Assembly: GCF_900010725.2 (NCBI RefSeq)
Contig: NZ_LR734824.1
Location: forward strand, 30,047 to 94,046
From: Planktothrix serta PCC 8927
Lineage (GTDB): Bacteria > Cyanobacteriota > Cyanobacteriia > Cyanobacteriales > Microcoleaceae
Direction of reading: 5' to 3'
DNA: 64,000 nt
Shown here in pieces: positions 8,660 to 17,374 of the stretch. Within the stretch, counting starts at the first letter, position 1, and every line of letters starts with the position of its first letter. A program made the position numbers and the translations under genes. The notes under the pieces were generated by a model. That model worked only from the letters and a program-made list of their open reading frames with translations. It was not told the DNA's origin and searched no databases.

Positions 8660-9421
8660 TTAGCGTTTGCGGTAGGGAACCATTGTATCAATATTGATAT
8701 CGCCCAAAGCAACGCGAGTTGCGGGATTGATAATCGGAGAAACAGCCCGTGCTAAACCCAAGAAATTGGACGGATCGCCCGCTTTGGCTTGTTTTTCTTG
8801 GGGAATAAAGCGACGAACCTCGTTTTGCCAGACCAGTTGAGGGAACCCAAGCTGGTTACGGTGGTATTCGTTATAGCGAGGTGTTCTGAGATTAAAAGGA
8901 ACTTCCCCTTCATTGCGCTGAAGCAGCACCCGACGGCGTTGGTAAGGAACCGTATCATAACCGAAGTTATCCAGGTATTCATCGCTATCGAGTAACTCAT
9001 CAATAAAGCCTTTAGGGCCTTTGTTAGCAACCACAATAGACCATGCGATCTTTTCACGTTCGCTATAAACGTCCCGTCCGAGGATGCGTTGAACACACAT
9101 CTCGACAAAACGGTAGTTGCTATTGGTTTGGTAGTTACGAGACAGGAAGGGATCGGAAGTCGCTAAACCCCGAATAAAGTCCCGCACGTTAATTTGACCA
9201 AACTTAAGCTGAGACTCTAAGCAAGTTTGAACATTGCTTTTGAGCATTTGATGCTCGCTGTAAATTTGGCGATAAGCAGCCCAAATGATGTCATTCCACT
9301 CAGTACCAGAAGGCATATTTTCAGCCGTAAAGATTCTGGGTTGTTCATCACCGGCTACTTCAAAGCCAGCTACGCGAACATTGCGGCTGGTCGGGCCATA
9401 GCTTAATAAAGGAAGCGCCAC
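8660..9421 (-). CDS. cpcG: Phycobilisome rod-core linker polypeptide CpcG
   Basis: This linker attaches phycocyanin rods to the allophycocyanin core of the phycobilisome on the cytoplasmic thylakoid face. The N-terminal [21 protein letters not shown] is characteristic. A Pfam-type phycobilisome linker domain fills about residues 20-180 ([23 protein letters not shown]). The C-terminal extension ([20 protein letters not shown]) fits the rod-core rather than rod or core-membrane class. Length 253 matches CpcG1-type linkers. It stands alone here, away from other phycobilisome genes. Confidence 0.93.
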   Translation of the reverse strand: MALPLLSYGPTSRNVRVAGFEVAGDEQPRIFTAENMPSGTEWNDIIWAAYRQIYSEHQMLKSNVQTCLESQLKFGQINVRDFIRGLATSDPFLSRNYQTNSNYRFVEMCVQRILGRDVYSEREKIAWSIVVANKGPKGFIDELLDSDEYLDNFGYDTVPYQRRRVLLQRNEGEVPFNLRTPRYNEYHRNQLGFPQLVWQNEVRRFIPQEKQAKAGDPSNFLGLARAVSPIINPATRVALGDINIDTMVPYRKR

Positions 9422-9907
9422 CTTAATATCTCCTTAAATCTCGAACTCAAGGTCGTTTGTTATCTTCTGTTAGCATCCTCCACTCCCCCCAGGGGAACGG
9501 ATTCCTACCAGGCCAAGCCTCTCGGTGGGTTGACGTATCAAGAACTGCCAAAAAAATAGGTCTTACACCCTCTCCACGTCCGTTTTAAGTCTCCGAATGC
9601 CTTCCGGCGACTCCCTAAAAAACCTTGGGTTTTTAGTTTTGCCTCTAGATCTTAGTACGAAGCCATCCTAGAAGGACGGAGTATGAAACCCAATTTTTGA
9701 TGACTTTACCATAATCGCTCAGAGCTTTAGAGCGACATGGTTGACTATCCTACAGATTAGGGGATTAAGGCAACTCAATCTCAATTTTTAGGAATCAATG
9801 CAATAATATGTAACATTTTTTGATAAATTGGATGCCCACCGTTGGCGGTTCTGCTAAAATAGAAATCAAATCCCCTGGGGGGGGATAATTGTTATGATAT
9901 ATTAAAT
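9422..9907. other. Intergenic leader region upstream of cpcG, no gene seen
   Basis: These 486 bases upstream of cpcG contain no credible ORF. There is a short hairpin-like AAACCTTGGGTTTTT stretch near 9622 and a G-run near 9876. It presumably holds the cpcG promoter and 5' leader, but I could not fix a promoter by eye. Confidence 0.5.
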
Positions 9908-10205
9908 GTCAGCACCCCGCACTGAAGTGACGGGGCTTCATGCCTCTAACTTTAGTTAGTTGACCAGCCTAAGTCTTAACTGACTATGTTTTTTGAGTCA
10001 AGACACCCTGCTGGATGCGTAGCTAGTCCCTGGCTCTGTCGTTAGTAGTTAAACAGTTTTACGAGGGGTAAGACAGTGCTACTAGCCTAACAAGCTCTTA
10101 AAACCTTGGCGAAGCTAACTTTACCCTAGAAATAGGAGTTAGGAGGGTCACCATACCCTCCTCCCTGAAAAGGGAAATATAAAGCCTAACTAGAAGGAGG
10201 AGGTT
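9908..10205 (+). ncRNA. HEARO/omega-RNA-like structured element, copy 2 (no IscB ORF)
   Basis: The same ordered conserved blocks as in copy 1 are present on the plus strand: the GTCAGCACCCCGC hairpin, GACCAGCCTAAG, TTAACTGACTATGTT, GCTAGTCCC, AAACAGTTTTACGAGGGG, TAAGACAGTGCT, TTGGCGAAGCTAAC, TTACCCTAG and AATAGGAGT. Two more hairpins follow (GGAGGG-CCCTCC and CCCT-AGGG), then a purine-rich AAGGAGGAGG end resembling a ribosome-binding site. In IscB loci the nuclease ORF would start just after such an end; here no such ORF exists and a DUF3120-type gene follows about 75 bases later. The RNA class is inferred; the conserved element itself is directly visible. Confidence 0.65.
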
Positions 10206-10280
10206 TCTACCCATTTTTTCTGATGATAATTTACTTAATAAATCTTAAACATCTTGCTCAATATACTACTAGGTTCTATT

Positions 10281-10982
10281 TTGACTACAACTCAACCGAT
10301 TCAGTCTACCTCTCGGTTTATTCAGACAGTTCTAGCCAAAGTTAGGAGATCTCAGCCTGGGCTCGTATTTTTAGCCTCGGTGTTTCTCGTCTGTGTTCCT
10401 GTATTTTTCCAAGCACCTCTCGTGCGACAATGGCCAGAACTGACCTTAATTCTGACCTTGGGATGGCTAGGAATCAGTTGGAAATTACTCAGACAACCCG
10501 CCACTTGGGTTTGGGGAGACTTATTATTAGGATTTAGTTGGAGTTGGCTAACGGGGGCCATCTATTGGGGCTGGTTACGGTGGGAACCTCTGTTACATTT
10601 ACCCGTAGAAGCTTTAGGCGTCCCCTTCGCCGTGTGGTGTTTATATCGCGGCTGGGGTAAAGTCGGAAACTGGTTTTATCTGGGTTCTCTATTTGGGACA
10701 GCCGTTACAGATGGATATTTTTATATCACCGGATTAATTCCTAGTTGGCGACAACTGATGAACGTTGAACCCGCCTTAGCGTTACCCATTTTTCAAAACG
10801 CGCTACAAATTGTCAGTACCCCTTGGGGGATTAGTTGGGCCGTCGGATTTGCCCTATTTTTATTTGGCGTTGGGGTTTTTCCTTTACAATCGAAGGAACA
10901 ACATTGGTGGGCTTTTGGGGGTGCCGTATTGAGTACAATCTTGGTAGATAGTTTATTTTTGATTGCAGCTTGTCTAGCCTAA
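10281..10982 (+). CDS. DUF3120-type cyanobacterial integral membrane protein
   Basis: This is a hydrophobic protein of about 233 residues with roughly six membrane segments (for example LVFLASVFLVCVPVFF and WAVGFALFLFGVGVF). It resembles the DUF3120 family, which is conserved in cyanobacteria and has no assigned function; the family call is from memory. No ATG is available. TTG at 10281 gives an MTTTQPIQSTSRF start; another TTG at 10254 would add nine residues. It lies directly downstream, in sense, of RNA element copy 2, whose purine-rich 3' end is only about 75 bases away. Confidence 0.7.
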   Translation: MTTTQPIQSTSRFIQTVLAKVRRSQPGLVFLASVFLVCVPVFFQAPLVRQWPELTLILTLGWLGISWKLLRQPATWVWGDLLLGFSWSWLTGAIYWGWLRWEPLLHLPVEALGVPFAVWCLYRGWGKVGNWFYLGSLFGTAVTDGYFYITGLIPSWRQLMNVEPALALPIFQNALQIVSTPWGISWAVGFALFLFGVGVFPLQSKEQHWWAFGGAVLSTILVDSLFLIAACLA

Positions 10983-11105
10983 GACAAAATTAATCAAGAG
11001 GGTGCATAGAGAGAAAAATGTTTATGATGTTAGGCGTGGCTTTTAAATAGCCTGCGGTCAAAAATTCATAGACTTAAATTCTCCAATGTCCTCTATTAAC
11101 TAATT

Positions 11106-12080
11106 GTGACGTTGCAAACAACCCCCCACTTAGTCTTACATACCGAAGGTGGTAATCGCTATTTACCACTGATGGGCAAAAATTACTGGACATTGGGTCG
11201 CAGTGAAGACAATACCTTTGTCGTTAAAGACCGATGGATTTCTCGAAATCATGCGATGTTACAACGCATGGAAAATGGCGAGTTTTTTTTAATTGATTTA
11301 GGAAGTCGGAATGGTTCTTTTCTCAATGGTCGTCGGGTGACAATTCCCGTTACACTCCATAATGAAGATCATATTGTTTTTGGACAAACGGAATTAGAAT
11401 TTTATTGTCCTGATATTACTCAGGAAACTGACCCTTCTGAACCGGAATCAGAGGATTTTACCGCTACATTAACAGTCCGTCGTTTAATCTCAGTTATGGT
11501 GATGGATATTCGGGATTTTACCGTATTAACCCGACAATTAGATGAACGGATTTTATCAGAAGTAATCGGACGTTGGTTTCGTCACGCCGGACAAATTATT
11601 CGAGAAAATGGCAGTTGGGTTGATAAATATATTGGGGATGCAATTATGGCGGTTTGGTTTCATGGAACCCAAGGCGTCAGTCCCCAAGAAATGATCAAAA
11701 TTGCTACAGCATTAAGTCAATTACATAAAGTAACTCTGGAATTAAGTCATCTTTATCCTTTACCTTTTCCCTTGCGCGTGGGGGCTGGAATTAATACCGG
11801 ATATGCAATGGTGGGAAATACTGGAAGTGGGGGAACTGCTGATTATACGGCGTTAGGAGATACGGTAAATGCCGCCTTTCGTTTAGAGTCTTCGACCAAA
11901 GAAATGGGGATGGATATTGCATTAGGAGAAACCACTTATAAATATCTACTACAAGCTTGTCCTCAACAAACCTTTAAACAATATACAGTTCACCTGAAAG
12001 GGTATGATACTCCTACAATTACCTATGGGGGAACTTTTGATAATTTAGATGAGTTTTTGGCACTGAAATCAGAAGGATAA
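11106..12080 (+). CDS. FHA domain-class III adenylate cyclase fusion
   Basis: The N-terminal FHA domain (residues about 28-95; GRSEDNTFVV, SRNHAML, DLGSRNGSFLNG) should bind phosphothreonine. The C-terminal catalytic domain (about 127-300) has both metal-binding aspartates, Asp134 (MDIRDF) and Asp178 (YIGDAIMA). The purine-selecting pair Lys174/Thr248 is that of cyanobacterial CyaB1-type adenylate cyclases, and the transition-state residues Asn255 and Arg259 (VNAAFR) are present. It should therefore make cAMP from ATP, gated by a phosphoprotein. The start is GTG. No transmembrane segment is present, so it is cytosolic. It stands alone. Confidence 0.9.
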   Translation: MTLQTTPHLVLHTEGGNRYLPLMGKNYWTLGRSEDNTFVVKDRWISRNHAMLQRMENGEFFLIDLGSRNGSFLNGRRVTIPVTLHNEDHIVFGQTELEFYCPDITQETDPSEPESEDFTATLTVRRLISVMVMDIRDFTVLTRQLDERILSEVIGRWFRHAGQIIRENGSWVDKYIGDAIMAVWFHGTQGVSPQEMIKIATALSQLHKVTLELSHLYPLPFPLRVGAGINTGYAMVGNTGSGGTADYTALGDTVNAAFRLESSTKEMGMDIALGETTYKYLLQACPQQTFKQYTVHLKGYDTPTITYGGTFDNLDEFLALKSEG

Positions 12081-12216
12081 ACAAGATCATGCTGTGATTC
12101 TAATAATTGTAATATTTTGATTTATTTTACCCCCCAATTGCTAACATTTTATAACTGATTTAGGGTAGCTCCAGAAGTAAAGCGTATAATATTAGAACCA
12201 TTTGACCCCATTGATT

Positions 12217-12741
12217 ATGAAGCTTTCCACTGACATCAAAATTCCTTTTCCCCGTCCCCTAGTCTTTAGTACCTATCGAGATCGATTAATTGAGGTGGTT
12301 AATTTATTACCCCCTAAAAATGGCGTTAAGTTAGTCTCTCGTCGGGTCGAAGCAGATACGGTTTATACCGTTTATGACTGGGAATCATCAGAAGATGTCC
12401 CCGCACTGTTTGAAGATATATTAAAATACGATAAACTCCGGTGGACAGAATTTGACACTTGGAATCAACAAGACTTTACCCTAGATTGGCAAATTAAAAC
12501 CCAAGCGTTTACAGAAGCCTTCCATTGTTCCGGTAAAAATACCTTTTTAGAGGATAAAAATCACACCTTAATTCAAACACGAGGAGAAATAGAATTAGAC
12601 CCCGATCAACTAGATGGAATTCCTGTATTTCTCAGAAGTCAATTAGCGAATGTGTTTGAGGAAGTTCTCGGAAAAAAACTCGAACCCAATTTAATAGACA
12701 TGGGGAAAGGGGTGCAAAAATATTTGGAAAAACACAATTGA
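12217..12741 (+). CDS. Conserved SRPBCC/START-like protein of unknown function
   Basis: This 174-residue soluble protein starts MKLSTDIKIPFPRPLVFSTYRD, the pattern of SRPBCC ligand-binding proteins: an opening beta strand, a proline, then a helix beginning at VFSTYRD. The body (YDWESSEDVPALFEDIL, TFLEDKNHTLIQTRGEIEL) fits the strand-rich centre, and a long C-terminal helix ends the chain. ATG at 12217 is preferred to the upstream in-frame TTG at 12202. No function is assigned. It is a single gene with no evident operon partner. Confidence 0.6.
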   Translation: MKLSTDIKIPFPRPLVFSTYRDRLIEVVNLLPPKNGVKLVSRRVEADTVYTVYDWESSEDVPALFEDILKYDKLRWTEFDTWNQQDFTLDWQIKTQAFTEAFHCSGKNTFLEDKNHTLIQTRGEIELDPDQLDGIPVFLRSQLANVFEEVLGKKLEPNLIDMGKGVQKYLEKHN

Positions 12742-12819
12742 CACTCTCAGGTCTGAAGACACGCTCGTTTTCAATCTCCCAGACTTGTCTTATAATCCCA
12801 TTAAATCTTGATCACAGAT

Positions 12820-12850
12820 GCGATGCCTTGGCAGGCGGCTACGCCATCGC
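12820..12850. repeat. GCGATG...CATCGC imperfect palindrome
   Basis: A 31-base imperfect palindrome lies between the SRPBCC-like and phasin-like genes. This dispersed hairpin type is common in cyanobacterial genomes. Weak ORFs across it are not credible genes. Confidence 0.55.
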
Positions 12851-12955
12851 AACCCATCAAACTCACGTTATTAATGATAAAGTTATCCCCCTTCTCCTAC
12901 ACAGCAAGGAGTTGGGGGAGAGGTGACTACAGGGAAAATCAAATAGCCCTGGAGG

Positions 12956-13225
12956 TTAAGCCGCCGGAGTCGCGGTTTTTTTCATGAATTCAAAATAATT
13001 ATCCCAAAACTGTTTTTGAGATTCCATTACTGCTTGATTCGTAACTTCTTGAACTTTGAAGCTTGTTTGTAGCAATTCTTCTTGATAACTTAGGGTTTTT
13101 TCATAAGCTTCTTGAGGATTCAAGGAATGGGGAGTTGCTTTGAGATTTTCTAGCCAAGTGTCAAACAGTTGTTTTTGCCAATTCACTAACTGTTTTTGGT
13201 ATTCGTTGATAAAATCATTGTTCAT
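12956..13225 (-). CDS. Phasin-like small helical protein
   Basis: The 89-residue product is predicted to be nearly all amphipathic helix (YQKQLVNWQKQLFDTWLENL, KTLSYQEELLQTSFKVQEVT), with Gln- and aromatic-rich heptads and a short Ala/Pro tail. This resembles small cyanobacterial phasins that coat polyhydroxyalkanoate granules, or PhaE-like subunits. No pha genes are nearby, so the role is a guess from composition. The ATG is internally consistent, with a long AT-rich leader upstream. It may simply be an uncharacterised helical protein. Confidence 0.5.
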   Translation of the reverse strand: MNNDFINEYQKQLVNWQKQLFDTWLENLKATPHSLNPQEAYEKTLSYQEELLQTSFKVQEVTNQAVMESQKQFWDNYFEFMKKTATPAA

Positions 13226-13859
13226 GAGTTAAAAAACCGCTAAAGACCCCATCTTAATTGAGAATGGAGAGAAAGCAGGGCGGAATATACTGCTTTCTAA
13301 GGAAAAAACACAGGTTTATCCTGGTAATCGTTAATAGTCTTTGAGCTTGAATGAGTCTGTAAGTGTACAGAGGGAAAATTAGCAGAGGTTAATTTCTTAA
13401 GTAATTATAGTGAACTACCTAAACTTCTCTACGAGTAAGTGTAGGCTTCCTATCCAAAGAATAGCTTTCTATCCCGAAGAACAGCGAGTCTTACATTCTA
13501 ACGATAGGCTACTCCCTCGTTCCAAAGGTAAAAGACAAGGCTGATCAAAAAAATTGTTTGAAGTTTAGCTTGGTTTTCGCTTTACTTACCTTGTTTTATC
13601 CTGATGATAGCACAAGTTTTTTAACAATCCCAACAATCCCCACCGCAATTCATCCCACACTGCCCTACCGGGTCAGACGTGGGGCGCTATGAGCGGAAAA
13701 TGCTAAAACTTTGAGCAATTGACCAGTCAATTTCAGTCACAACCTGTAAATTTATCAGTATCAAAACGCAAACTTTCTTAACAAAAGCAGTTACATCCGT
13801 TCCGACATTTGCCACAATAGAAGTATTTTAATGGTTATTCCCCACTTAAGAACCCGATT
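13226..13859. other. 634-base intergenic region without a gene
   Basis: This is the divergent promoter region between the phasin-like and NfeD-like genes. It holds an IS200/IS605-end-like hairpin (13418-13445) but no credible ORF, tRNA or repeat array. Confidence 0.5.
13405..13460 (+). mobile_element. Possible IS200/IS605-type end remnant
   Basis: The sequence AGTGAACTACCT followed by a hairpin (CCTAAACTT...AAGTGTAGG, 13418-13445) and GCTTC resembles the subterminal hairpin of cyanobacterial IS200/IS605 elements. No transposase ORF or second end accompanies it. The resemblance is recalled, not computed. Confidence 0.35.
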
Positions 13860-14459
13860 ATGCTGACGCTGTATCTATTCTGTCTGACAATTGGTGGGGG
13901 TTTTGTGATTCTATCCGCCTTTGCGGGACTTGATGGTATCGATTTTGATCCCAATTTTGAGATAGATGTAGAATTGTCTGAACCTCCAAAGGATGTAGAA
14001 ACCCTCCCCACCCGAAAAAACCCCAAACCCCGTCAACGTCGGTTTCATCTTCCCTTTTTTAGTTTCCGATTTTGGACATTTGGGAGTTGTTTTTTTGGCT
14101 TAACCGGATTTATTTTAACAAAACTTAATCTATCCTTTCCCCCTGGCCTAATTTTTGCGATTTCCCTAGGGGTTGGGGTCAGCTTTGGAACTACAATTGT
14201 GGGAATTTTACGGCGACTGCACCAACAACAAGCCAATAGTTTGATTTTATCTGAAGATCTGATTGGATTATCGGGAACCGTTGAAATTCCCTTTGATCAA
14301 ACCGGCAAAGGGACAGTGCGATTATATCTCAAAGAATCAATGGTGGATGTTGTCGCTATTACAGAGGATGATTGTCACTTTCAGAAAGGAGATAAAGTTT
14401 TTGTAGTCGGAAGAAATCATCATAAAGTCTTAGTGATTCCAGAAGAAGCCTTAAACTAA
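13860..14459 (+). CDS. NfeD-like membrane protein with OB-fold domain
   Basis: The product has an N-terminal hydrophobic segment (LTLYLFCLTIGGGFVILSAF), an acidic and basic linker, a second pair of hydrophobic stretches (about residues 72-118) and a C-terminal soluble beta domain (about 135-199; GLSGTVEIPFDQTGKG, FQKGDKVFVVGR). This matches NfeD/YqiJ-type partners of SPFH proteins. Such proteins assist flotillin membrane microdomains. It precedes two SPFH genes on the same strand with a 95-base gap, which supports the assignment. Length 199 is consistent. Confidence 0.8.
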   Translation: MLTLYLFCLTIGGGFVILSAFAGLDGIDFDPNFEIDVELSEPPKDVETLPTRKNPKPRQRRFHLPFFSFRFWTFGSCFFGLTGFILTKLNLSFPPGLIFAISLGVGVSFGTTIVGILRRLHQQQANSLILSEDLIGLSGTVEIPFDQTGKGTVRLYLKESMVDVVAITEDDCHFQKGDKVFVVGRNHHKVLVIPEEALN

Positions 14460-14554
14460 AATTAAGAATTAAGGATTAAGATTGGGGAAGATTTATAAAA
14501 GATCGCAGATAATAGACCTAATCAGGATTATTCATTTTATTAATAGGAGGAGAA

Positions 14555-15883
14555 ATGATGCCAGATTCCATTCCCCAGGAACAGAATATACCCCTAATCA
14601 CAGAAGTTGCCCAAGCTCCCACCCCCGATAATGTACCCAACAACACTAACAGTATTGGAACGGCTTTACCCATTGCTTTATCTATTTTTGGTGTAGTTCT
14701 TCTCCTGTGGTTTCTCAATACCTTTCTGCAAATTTGTAAACCCAATGAAATATTAATTCTATCTGGTCGAAAACGTCGCAATAAAGACGGTCAAGAAGTC
14801 GGATATCGGGTAATTTTTGGCGGACGCACCCTTTGTATTCCGATTTTAGAAACCGTTAAAACGATGGATTTACGGACAATGCCTGTGCGTGTGGAAGTCA
14901 AAAATGCTTATTCTAAAGGAGGAACTCCGTTAAATATTCAAGCGATCGCTAATGTTAAAATATCAAATGATCGGGCAATTGTAGGAAATGCAATTGAACG
15001 ATTTTTAGAGCGAGATCGTTCAGAAATTTCTCGTGTGGCAAAAGAAACCTTAGAAGGAAATTTACGCGGTGTTGTGGGAACTTTAACCCCAGAACAATTA
15101 AACGAAGATCGTCTTCAATTTGCGGAACGCATCGCCGAAGATGTATCACGGGATTTATCCAAATTAGGCCTACAATTAGACACCTTAAAAATTCAAAGTG
15201 TATCCGATGATGTGGATTATCTCAACTCCATTGGTCGCCGTCAAATTGCCTTAATTGTTCGAGATGCGGAAATCGCTGAATCAAATGCTCTCGCAGAAGC
15301 TGAACAAACAGAAGCCGACTGTCGGCGACAAGCAGAAGTGGCAAAAACCCAAGCCCAAACTGTTGTTTTACAGAAAGGAAATGAACTCAGAAAAATCAAA
15401 GCTGAATTAGAACAACAAGCACGTTCAGAAGAAGAAAGAACCATTGCGGCTGGAAAAGAAGCCAGGGCAAAAGCTGAACAATTATTACAAACTGTCCGGG
15501 CAGAATTGGAACGGTTACGGTTAGAATCCGATGAAGTTTTACCTGCGGATGCTCAACGCCAAGCCCAGGAATTAAGAGCAAGAGGAGAAGCAGCATCTTT
15601 AACTGAAAATGCCTTAGCTGGTGCAACGGTAACGGATTTATTAAATCAAGTTTGGCAGGAAGCGGGGGCGGATGCTTCACAATTATTCTATTTACAACAA
15701 ATTGAAATGATTCTGACTGAAGCGGCTAAAGTTTCGACCCGTGTAGACTTACAAAAAATTAATGTGATTGATAGTGGAGATGGAAAATCGATTGCGGGTG
15801 TTGTTAATGCCTATCCTGAAATTTTCCGACAATTTTTAGCAACTGTTGAACAAACATTAGGGGTTAAATTAGCTGGAAAATAA
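14555..15883 (+). CDS. SPFH/flotillin-like protein 1
   Basis: The membrane anchor (about residues 40-60; ALPIALSIFGVVLLLWFLNTF) is followed by an SPFH/PHB domain (about 60-230; GRKRRNKDGQEVGYRVIFGG, KETLEGNLRGVVGTLTPEQL). A long Ala/Glu-rich coiled coil (about 235-345; AEAEQTEADCRRQAEVAKTQ) leads to the C-terminal oligomerisation region. This is the flotillin layout: ring-forming scaffolds of membrane microdomains. A strong AGGAGGAG site lies just before the ATG at 14555. It is the middle gene of an NfeD-SPFH-SPFH set and about 440 residues long, as usual for cyanobacteria. Confidence 0.88.
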   Translation: MMPDSIPQEQNIPLITEVAQAPTPDNVPNNTNSIGTALPIALSIFGVVLLLWFLNTFLQICKPNEILILSGRKRRNKDGQEVGYRVIFGGRTLCIPILETVKTMDLRTMPVRVEVKNAYSKGGTPLNIQAIANVKISNDRAIVGNAIERFLERDRSEISRVAKETLEGNLRGVVGTLTPEQLNEDRLQFAERIAEDVSRDLSKLGLQLDTLKIQSVSDDVDYLNSIGRRQIALIVRDAEIAESNALAEAEQTEADCRRQAEVAKTQAQTVVLQKGNELRKIKAELEQQARSEEERTIAAGKEARAKAEQLLQTVRAELERLRLESDEVLPADAQRQAQELRARGEAASLTENALAGATVTDLLNQVWQEAGADASQLFYLQQIEMILTEAAKVSTRVDLQKINVIDSGDGKSIAGVVNAYPEIFRQFLATVEQTLGVKLAGK

Positions 15884-15953
15884 CACCTCGTTATCGGTCT
15901 TGAACGCTCAAAATTACGCTGAACGTAACCACAAATTTTAGGAGATTTTAAAC

Positions 15954-17270
15954 ATGGAAATTATCATTGCCTTATTAGGTATTTTAGGATTAGGAACAGG
16001 GGCGGGATTTTTAATGATTCGCAACCTGTACTATATTTGTCAACCCAGTGAAGTGTTAATTTTTGCCGGAAGTCGTCGTCCGGTTGAAGGGGGGCAAGAT
16101 GTTGGCTATCGTTTAGTAAAAGGAGGAAGTAGCATTAGAATTCCTTTATTAGAACACGCTTTTCGCATGGATTTAACCAATATGATTATTGAGTTAAAAG
16201 TGTCTAATGCCTATTCTAAAGGAGGAATTCCGTTAACAGTTGAAGGAGTCGCTAATATTAAAATAGCTGGGGAAGAACCGACTATTCATAATGCGATTGA
16301 ACGGTTATTAGGGAAAAGTCGCAAGGAAATTGAACAATTAGCGAAAGAAACCTTAGAAGGAAATTTGCGCGGGGTATTAGCGAGTTTAACCCCAGAACAG
16401 GTGAATGGGGATAAATTAGCCTTTGCAAAAAGTTTATTAGAAGAAGCAGAAGATGATTTAGAAAAGTTGGGGCTAGTGTTAGATACGTTGCAAGTTCAAA
16501 ATATTTTTGATGAAGTCGGATATTTGGATTCTATTGGTCGAAAACAACGGGCAGATCTATTCCGAGATTCTCGAATTGCAGAAGCAAAAGCCCATGCAGA
16601 ATCTATCATTCAAACCGCAGAAAACGGTAAAAATACGTCCTTGAAAAAGTTAGAAACGGATATTGAAGTGGCGAAAGCAGAAGCAGAACGTCGGGTTAAA
16701 GATGCTATTACTAAACGACAGGCGGTGATCGCGGAATCAGAATCAGAAACGGCTTCACAGGTGGCAAAAACTCAAGCTGAAGTGTTAGTTCAGAAAGCTC
16801 GAATTAAGCAAGTCGAACAACAGTTACAAGCGGATGTTGTCGCACCTGCGGAAGCTCAATGTAAACGCGCTTTTGCTGAAGCGAAAGGAAATGCGTCTCA
16901 AATATTAGAAGCTGGAAAAGCTCAAGCGGAAGCGGCTAAACGATTAGCTGAATCTTGGAAGTTGGCCGGGTCAAATGCGCGGGAGATTTTCCTGTATCAA
17001 AAATTAGAAGTATTATTAAAAACAATGGTGGCAACGGTTCCTCAAATTGAAGTCGATAATGTTACCGTTGTCAATAATCAACAAGGAGGAAGCGCGACAA
17101 AATTAGCGGCATTTTTAGCAGAATTGAAACAAACAACGGGAATTGATGTAGCAGAAACCCTTGAAACAATGAGTCATAATCATTCCCCATCTTCAGCCAT
17201 TTCTCCGATTCTTCCTAAATCGTTAAAATCTGTTCCCACAAATTCCTCAGAACTTCATTCAGAAATCTAA
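15954..17270 (+). CDS. SPFH/flotillin-like protein 2
   Basis: This is a paralogue of the upstream gene, sharing NAYSKGG-PL, KETLEGNLRGVL-SLTPEQ and YLDSIGRKQ. The membrane segment is at the very N-terminus (EIIIALLGILGLGTGAGFL), then the SPFH domain, a long coiled coil and a short C-terminal tail rich in Ser and Pro that differs from paralogue 1. Two SPFH proteins encoded together often form mixed oligomers; that is inferred. An AGGAGATT ribosome-binding site precedes the ATG. A 10-bp hairpin after the stop likely ends the operon. Confidence 0.88.
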   Translation: MEIIIALLGILGLGTGAGFLMIRNLYYICQPSEVLIFAGSRRPVEGGQDVGYRLVKGGSSIRIPLLEHAFRMDLTNMIIELKVSNAYSKGGIPLTVEGVANIKIAGEEPTIHNAIERLLGKSRKEIEQLAKETLEGNLRGVLASLTPEQVNGDKLAFAKSLLEEAEDDLEKLGLVLDTLQVQNIFDEVGYLDSIGRKQRADLFRDSRIAEAKAHAESIIQTAENGKNTSLKKLETDIEVAKAEAERRVKDAITKRQAVIAESESETASQVAKTQAEVLVQKARIKQVEQQLQADVVAPAEAQCKRAFAEAKGNASQILEAGKAQAEAAKRLAESWKLAGSNAREIFLYQKLEVLLKTMVATVPQIEVDNVTVVNNQQGGSATKLAAFLAELKQTTGIDVAETLETMSHNHSPSSAISPILPKSLKSVPTNSSELHSEI

Positions 17271-17287
17271 TTCTGTTGATTTGCTCT

Positions 17288-17312
17288 CGTTTCTAGGTTC
17301 TTCCTAGAAACG
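17288..17312. terminator. Hairpin after the SPFH operon
   Basis: A perfect 10-bp stem (CGTTTCTAGG/CCTAGAAACG) with loop TTCTT lies 18 bases after the stop codon. A T-run appears about 15 bases later, so termination efficiency is uncertain. Confidence 0.6.
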
Positions 17313-17350
17313 ATTGGGGTGACTTTTTCACTAGAAGAAATGGATATGAT

Positions 17351-17371
17351 AGCCCTAAAGGGCTTACTACG
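17351..17371. repeat. AGCCCTNAAGGGCTTACTAC palindromic repeat
   Basis: The palindrome AGCCCTAAAGGGCT followed by TACTAC recurs as a tandem pair at 53982-54039. It is a dispersed short hairpin repeat. Confidence 0.7.
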
Positions 17372-17374
17372 ACG

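Noticed and set aside
12738-12926. 62-codon plus-strand ORF overlapping the end of the SRPBCC-like gene
   Set aside because: It covers a dispersed palindrome, has no ribosome-binding site and no protein-like composition.
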